DNA of 8,730 bases, from contig JAAOZY010000479.1 of NCBI GenBank assembly GCA_012274205.1, forward strand, positions 1 through 8,730, given 5' to 3'. Source of the stretch: Betaproteobacteria bacterium (GTDB lineage Bacteria > Pseudomonadota > Gammaproteobacteria > Burkholderiales > SG8-39). The translations under genes were made by a program, and so were the position numbers. Positions 6,624 to 8,730 of the stretch are shown here, one piece after another (within the stretch, counting starts at the first letter, position 1; the number at the start of each line of letters is the position of its first letter). Below the pieces are notes generated by a model. The model was not told the origin of the DNA, ran no database searches, and worked only from the letters and a program-made list of their open reading frames with translations.

Positions 6624-7490
6624 TCAGAAAACAGTCCGCGGCCAGATATCTTTTCCCGGCTCGACAAAGAGGAAGTTGTGCGTGGGCAAGTTCAGCTGCT
6701 CCCCTCGGACAATGCGATCGATGTCTTCGCGAAATATCCGGCGGCTTTGTCGGGTTGCTGTCCACGCTTCGTAACCTCGATCCCAGAAGATCTGGAAGGT
6801 GGCCGCAAGCTTGGGATTGATGCGCACCCCCGCGGGCTGATGCTGCGCGGCGGTAATCTCAACCATCCATACCGGTTTGGGCTCCATGTTCAAAAGCGCG
6901 TGCGCGCCGTCGAGCATGGATTTCTCGGCGCCCTCGATATCGATGAGCACGAGACATCTTTCGCCGTGAAACCTGGACCCCAGGACGGCATCCATGGTCT
7001 CAGTCGCGACCAAAGTCGGATACTGGGCCGGCGCTCCTGCCCAACCCTTCACCAAGGATGCGCCAGTGCCGCCGCCATATATCTTTACGACGCCTTGCTT
7101 GTCGCTCAATGCCAGCGGAAATACCTCTACCCTGTCGGTCCATTGGTTGGCTTCGATATTCTTGATCAGGTATTGAAGATTCAGCGCGACCGGCTCAAAT
7201 GCAAGAACCCGCTTGTTCATATTGGCGGCGATGCAGCAATAGTAGCCAATGTTCGCCCCGACGTTCAGCAATACGTCTATGCCCGGCAGAAGTGCTTTTA
7301 CAAGCGCAGTCTCTTCGGGCTCGAACCGTCCCTCCTGCATCTCCTTGTGGCCGATAAATTTGAAGCCGAGCGCCGTGGGCTGCGGTTCGTCCATTAGCTG
7401 CCAGTGCGCTTTTACCAGCCGGTATGCCATGGCAAGCTTCGGGAAGCGCTCCACCAGAGGTTTCAGGACTCGAATGACTGCGCTACTCAT
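6624..7490 (-). CDS. FkbM-family SAM-dependent methyltransferase
   Basis: This 288-residue protein belongs to the FkbM methyltransferase family, which contains O-methyltransferases of polyketides and sugars; in polysaccharide clusters members are thought to methylate sugar hydroxyls. The SAM-binding first motif is LLNVGANIGYY (74-84), where N76 takes the place often held by Asp. AFEPVALNLQYL (97-108) carries the acidic ribose-binding E99, and VLIDIEGAEKSML (171-183) is the family's hallmark I/V-D-x-E-G-A-E segment. WMVEI (198-202) is a further Rossmann strand, and the C-terminal HNFLFVEP (271-278) matches family ends. No membrane segment is evident. The ATG at 7490 has AAGGA nine bases upstream (7500-7504). 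It lies 158 bp after the first GT2 gene and 85 bp before the flippase. The methylated sugar and position cannot be predicted. Methylation of a terminal sugar, as seen in some O-antigens, is possible but unproven here. Confidence 0.9.
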   Translation of the reverse strand: MSSAVIRVLKPLVERFPKLAMAYRLVKAHWQLMDEPQPTALGFKFIGHKEMQEGRFEPEETALVKALLPGIDVLLNVGANIGYYCCIAANMNKRVLAFEPVALNLQYLIKNIEANQWTDRVEVFPLALSDKQGVVKIYGGGTGASLVKGWAGAPAQYPTLVATETMDAVLGSRFHGERCLVLIDIEGAEKSMLDGAHALLNMEPKPVWMVEITAAQHQPAGVRINPKLAATFQIFWDRGYEAWTATRQSRRIFREDIDRIVRGEQLNLPTHNFLFVEPGKDIWPRTVF

Positions 7491-7499
7491 GCAGGTGGT

Positions 7500-7504
7500 T
7501 CCTT
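7500..7504 (-). promoter_or_regulatory. Ribosome binding site of the FkbM methyltransferase gene
   Basis: AAGGA on the minus strand lies nine bases before the ATG at 7490 and is the clearest Shine-Dalgarno sequence in the window. It follows immediately after a GGCCGGCT arm (7507-7514) that could pair with AGCCGGCC at 7600-7607 on the transcript. No convincing promoter boxes were found in the 7491-7648 spacer. Confidence 0.6.
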
Positions 7505-7506
7505 AA

Positions 7507-7607
7507 AGCCGGCCATGGTGTCGCCTGATTGCAATGGTCCGCCACGACAGGCACAGGATGCACCGCCCATTTCTTCGCGCGAATCGTACCCAAGCAAGGG
7601 GCCGGCT
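7507..7607. repeat. Long-range inverted repeat in the spacer before the FkbM gene
   Basis: AGCCGGCC (7507-7514) and GGCCGGCT (7600-7607) are exact 8-base reverse complements separated by 85 nt. Each arm contains the self-complementary GCCGGC, so the match may be fortuitous. If it folds in mRNA, the 3' arm would end two bases from the FkbM ribosome binding site. Confidence 0.25.
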
Positions 7608-7648
7608 GCCGGGCATCTTGCGTACATTGGAATTGATCACGGCTCAAA

Positions 7649-8584
7649 TCATCGCCCGGGCTGTTCAAAGAATCCAAGCCGTCTGGACAGCCTGAATCTA
7701 AGCGACTCCCAGGCGCGAGCCAGCGCAGAATTCTGCAAAGCAGACAATATTTCGACCGGAATGTCGCCTGCGTAGCCGGATTGGCGTATGTCTTCAACGG
7801 ATCGCGCTTTGGAAGAATAGATCAGTTCGATCAAGTGATCGATATAAGCGTGACGCAAATGAGCTGGGATCTGGTGTTTTATTGCATCGAAAAGAAAGAA
7901 ATACTCATACACGTTGAGCTTTTCGTTCCCGGCACAGAGGTTGGTGACCTGGTGAGCCGCCTGAGTCGTGCTGACGATCAGCGGTTTTTGCGTCGCGACG
8001 AAGCTGGTTGCTTGAAGTATCCGAATATATTGATCGATGTCCACCAGCCATACGAGATTTTCGCTATATTCCATGAACGCTCCGCGGCGGATCATGGTGG
8101 AACTGGGCGGGCCGATGAAATTGCCGCGAAACAGGCAGGTGGGCTCGACGCGCAAGCGTGCGATTTGCCGGTCCGATGCATAGTGGTGCCAGGTCTTCCC
8201 GGAAGTGGCGATCCGCGCCGTTGCGCCGGAAAACGCAAAGCCCGCGTTGGGACTCGAATCGAGCATTTCCACGTATTCAGCAAGACTTGATGAACCGGCG
8301 AGCCAGTCGTCGTGATGCAGCACCTTTATGTATTCACCCCTGGAAAGCCTGACGGCCTGATTCCAGTTTGCGGGCGATCCGAGTTGCGTCGGATTGCGTG
8401 CGTAGGTAAGCCTGGAACCGAAGTCGTATTCACGCACCAGGTCTTCCACGCTTGAATCACGGGTGTCGTCGGCTATCACGACCTCGTAGTCGTCATAGCC
8501 CTGACAAAGAATCGAGTCGAGCGTCGCCTTGAGGTATTGGGTCTGGCGGTAGGCCGGTATGCAAATGGATACTTTGCGTGTCAT
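7649..8584 (-). CDS. GT2-family glycosyltransferase (GT-A fold)
   Basis: This 311-residue protein is a family 2 inverting glycosyltransferase, predicted to transfer one sugar of the repeat unit in the cytoplasm. Motifs in order: VSICIPAYRQTQYLKATLDSI (residues 5-25; only the first part is diagnostic), VVIADDTRDSS (35-45), the substrate-binding LGSPANWNQAV (68-78), the metal-binding VLHHDDW (88-94), FIGPPSSTMIRR (146-157) and WLVDIDQYIRIL (169-180), which holds the probable catalytic base among D172 and D174. After about residue 200 the sequence is a less conserved, mostly helical tail. The ATG at 8584 overlaps the stop of the upstream gene (ATGA), implying translational coupling. A TTG ten codons upstream is in frame but would start inside the neighbour and before the conserved first strand. 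It differs clearly from the GT2 gene at 1066-1992, so the two should catalyse different linkages. Sugar specificity is unknown. Confidence 0.93.
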   Translation of the reverse strand: MTRKVSICIPAYRQTQYLKATLDSILCQGYDDYEVVIADDTRDSSVEDLVREYDFGSRLTYARNPTQLGSPANWNQAVRLSRGEYIKVLHHDDWLAGSSSLAEYVEMLDSSPNAGFAFSGATARIATSGKTWHHYASDRQIARLRVEPTCLFRGNFIGPPSSTMIRRGAFMEYSENLVWLVDIDQYIRILQATSFVATQKPLIVSTTQAAHQVTNLCAGNEKLNVYEYFFLFDAIKHQIPAHLRHAYIDHLIELIYSSKARSVEDIRQSGYAGDIPVEILSALQNSALARAWESLRFRLSRRLGFFEQPGR

Positions 8585-8730
8585 GTGGCGGCACTCGCCT
8601 TTCTCGCAACGCAAACGACGAAGTCCTTATCCGGCAGCGAGTCCACGACATCATGCGATTTGTAGTTCTGATAAAAGAAACCTTCGGGTGAACGCCCGGC
8701 CAGCGCCAGCCACGCTTTTCTCTTTGCCTC
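8581..8730 (-). CDS. C-terminal fragment of unidentified protein, possibly a methyltransferase
   Basis: The reading frame entering from the right edge is open for 49 codons and ends in a TGA that overlaps the next gene's ATG by four bases (ATGA), which is good evidence that it is the 3' end of a real gene of the same operon. The tail includes AWLALAGRSPEGFFYQNYK and then SHDVVDSLPDKDFVVCVARK. The pattern of a hydrophobic last strand (FVVCVARK) after a short acidic loop resembles the C-terminus of class I SAM-dependent methyltransferases found in such clusters, but 49 residues are too few to be sure. The rest of the gene, with any diagnostic motifs, lies beyond the window. Confidence 0.6.
   Translation of the reverse strand, partial: EAKRKAWLALAGRSPEGFFYQNYKSHDVVDSLPDKDFVVCVARKASAAT

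Noticed and set aside
6539..6667. 43-codon N-terminal extension of the flippase from a TTG
   Set aside because: It would overlap the FkbM gene and adds a polar stretch not expected of flippases; the ATG at 6538 starts exactly at the conserved N-terminus.
6585..7397. 270-codon plus-strand open frame
   Set aside because: It is antisense to the FkbM gene with its recognisable SAM-binding motifs, has no family features, and is explained by codon bias.
8585..8614. Ten-codon upstream extension of the first GT2 gene from a TTG
   Set aside because: It lies inside the upstream gene's coding end and precedes the conserved first beta strand; the ATG at 8584 forms the common ATGA overlap.

Overview
The window is an 8.7 kb piece of a surface-polysaccharide (O-antigen, capsule or exopolysaccharide) biosynthesis cluster. 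All nine recognised protein genes lie on the minus strand, so the cluster is transcribed from right to left. G+C is high overall, and codon use is strongly GC-biased at the left edge. Together with the protein types this suggests a high-GC Gram-negative proteobacterium, perhaps a betaproteobacterium; that placement is an impression, not something the window proves.

In transcription order, the genes are: (1) the last 49 codons of an unidentified protein, possibly a methyltransferase (8730-8581); (2) a GT2 glycosyltransferase (8584-7649), overlapping gene 1 by 4 nt; (3) an FkbM-family methyltransferase (7490-6624); (4) a Wzx-type lipid-linked oligosaccharide flippase (6538-5015); (5) a DUF268 protein (4887-4081); (6) a GT11 alpha-1,2-fucosyltransferase-like enzyme (3834-2959); (7) an NAD(P)-dependent sugar-nucleotide epimerase/dehydratase (2927-1992); (8) a second GT2 glycosyltransferase (1992-1066), overlapping gene 7 by 1 nt; (9) a GT4 glycosyltransferase that runs off the left edge (926-1).

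The genes fit a Wzx/Wzy-type pathway. Four glycosyltransferases extend a lipid-linked repeat unit at the cytoplasmic face. The epimerase supplies one activated sugar. The FkbM protein, and possibly the DUF268 and upstream proteins, modify sugars. The flippase moves the finished unit across the inner membrane. The window does not contain an initiating sugar-phosphate transferase, a Wzy polymerase, chain-length or export proteins, or GDP-fucose synthesis genes; these must lie outside it.

The least ordinary DNA is the 246-bp spacer 3835-4080. It is about 69% G+C, richer than most of the genes around it, and packed with short perfect hairpins, which suggests an inserted palindromic repeat element or a structured leader. 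G+C also steps from about 73% in the GT4 gene to about 62% in the adjacent GT2 and about 48-60% in most lines sampled further right, as expected at the edge of a horizontally exchanged sugar cassette. I see no RNA genes, CRISPR arrays, insertion sequences or convincing promoters or terminators. I do not see a clearly new biological system here: most of the window is a new combination of known families, and the DUF268 gene and the hairpin spacer are the parts whose roles are unknown.
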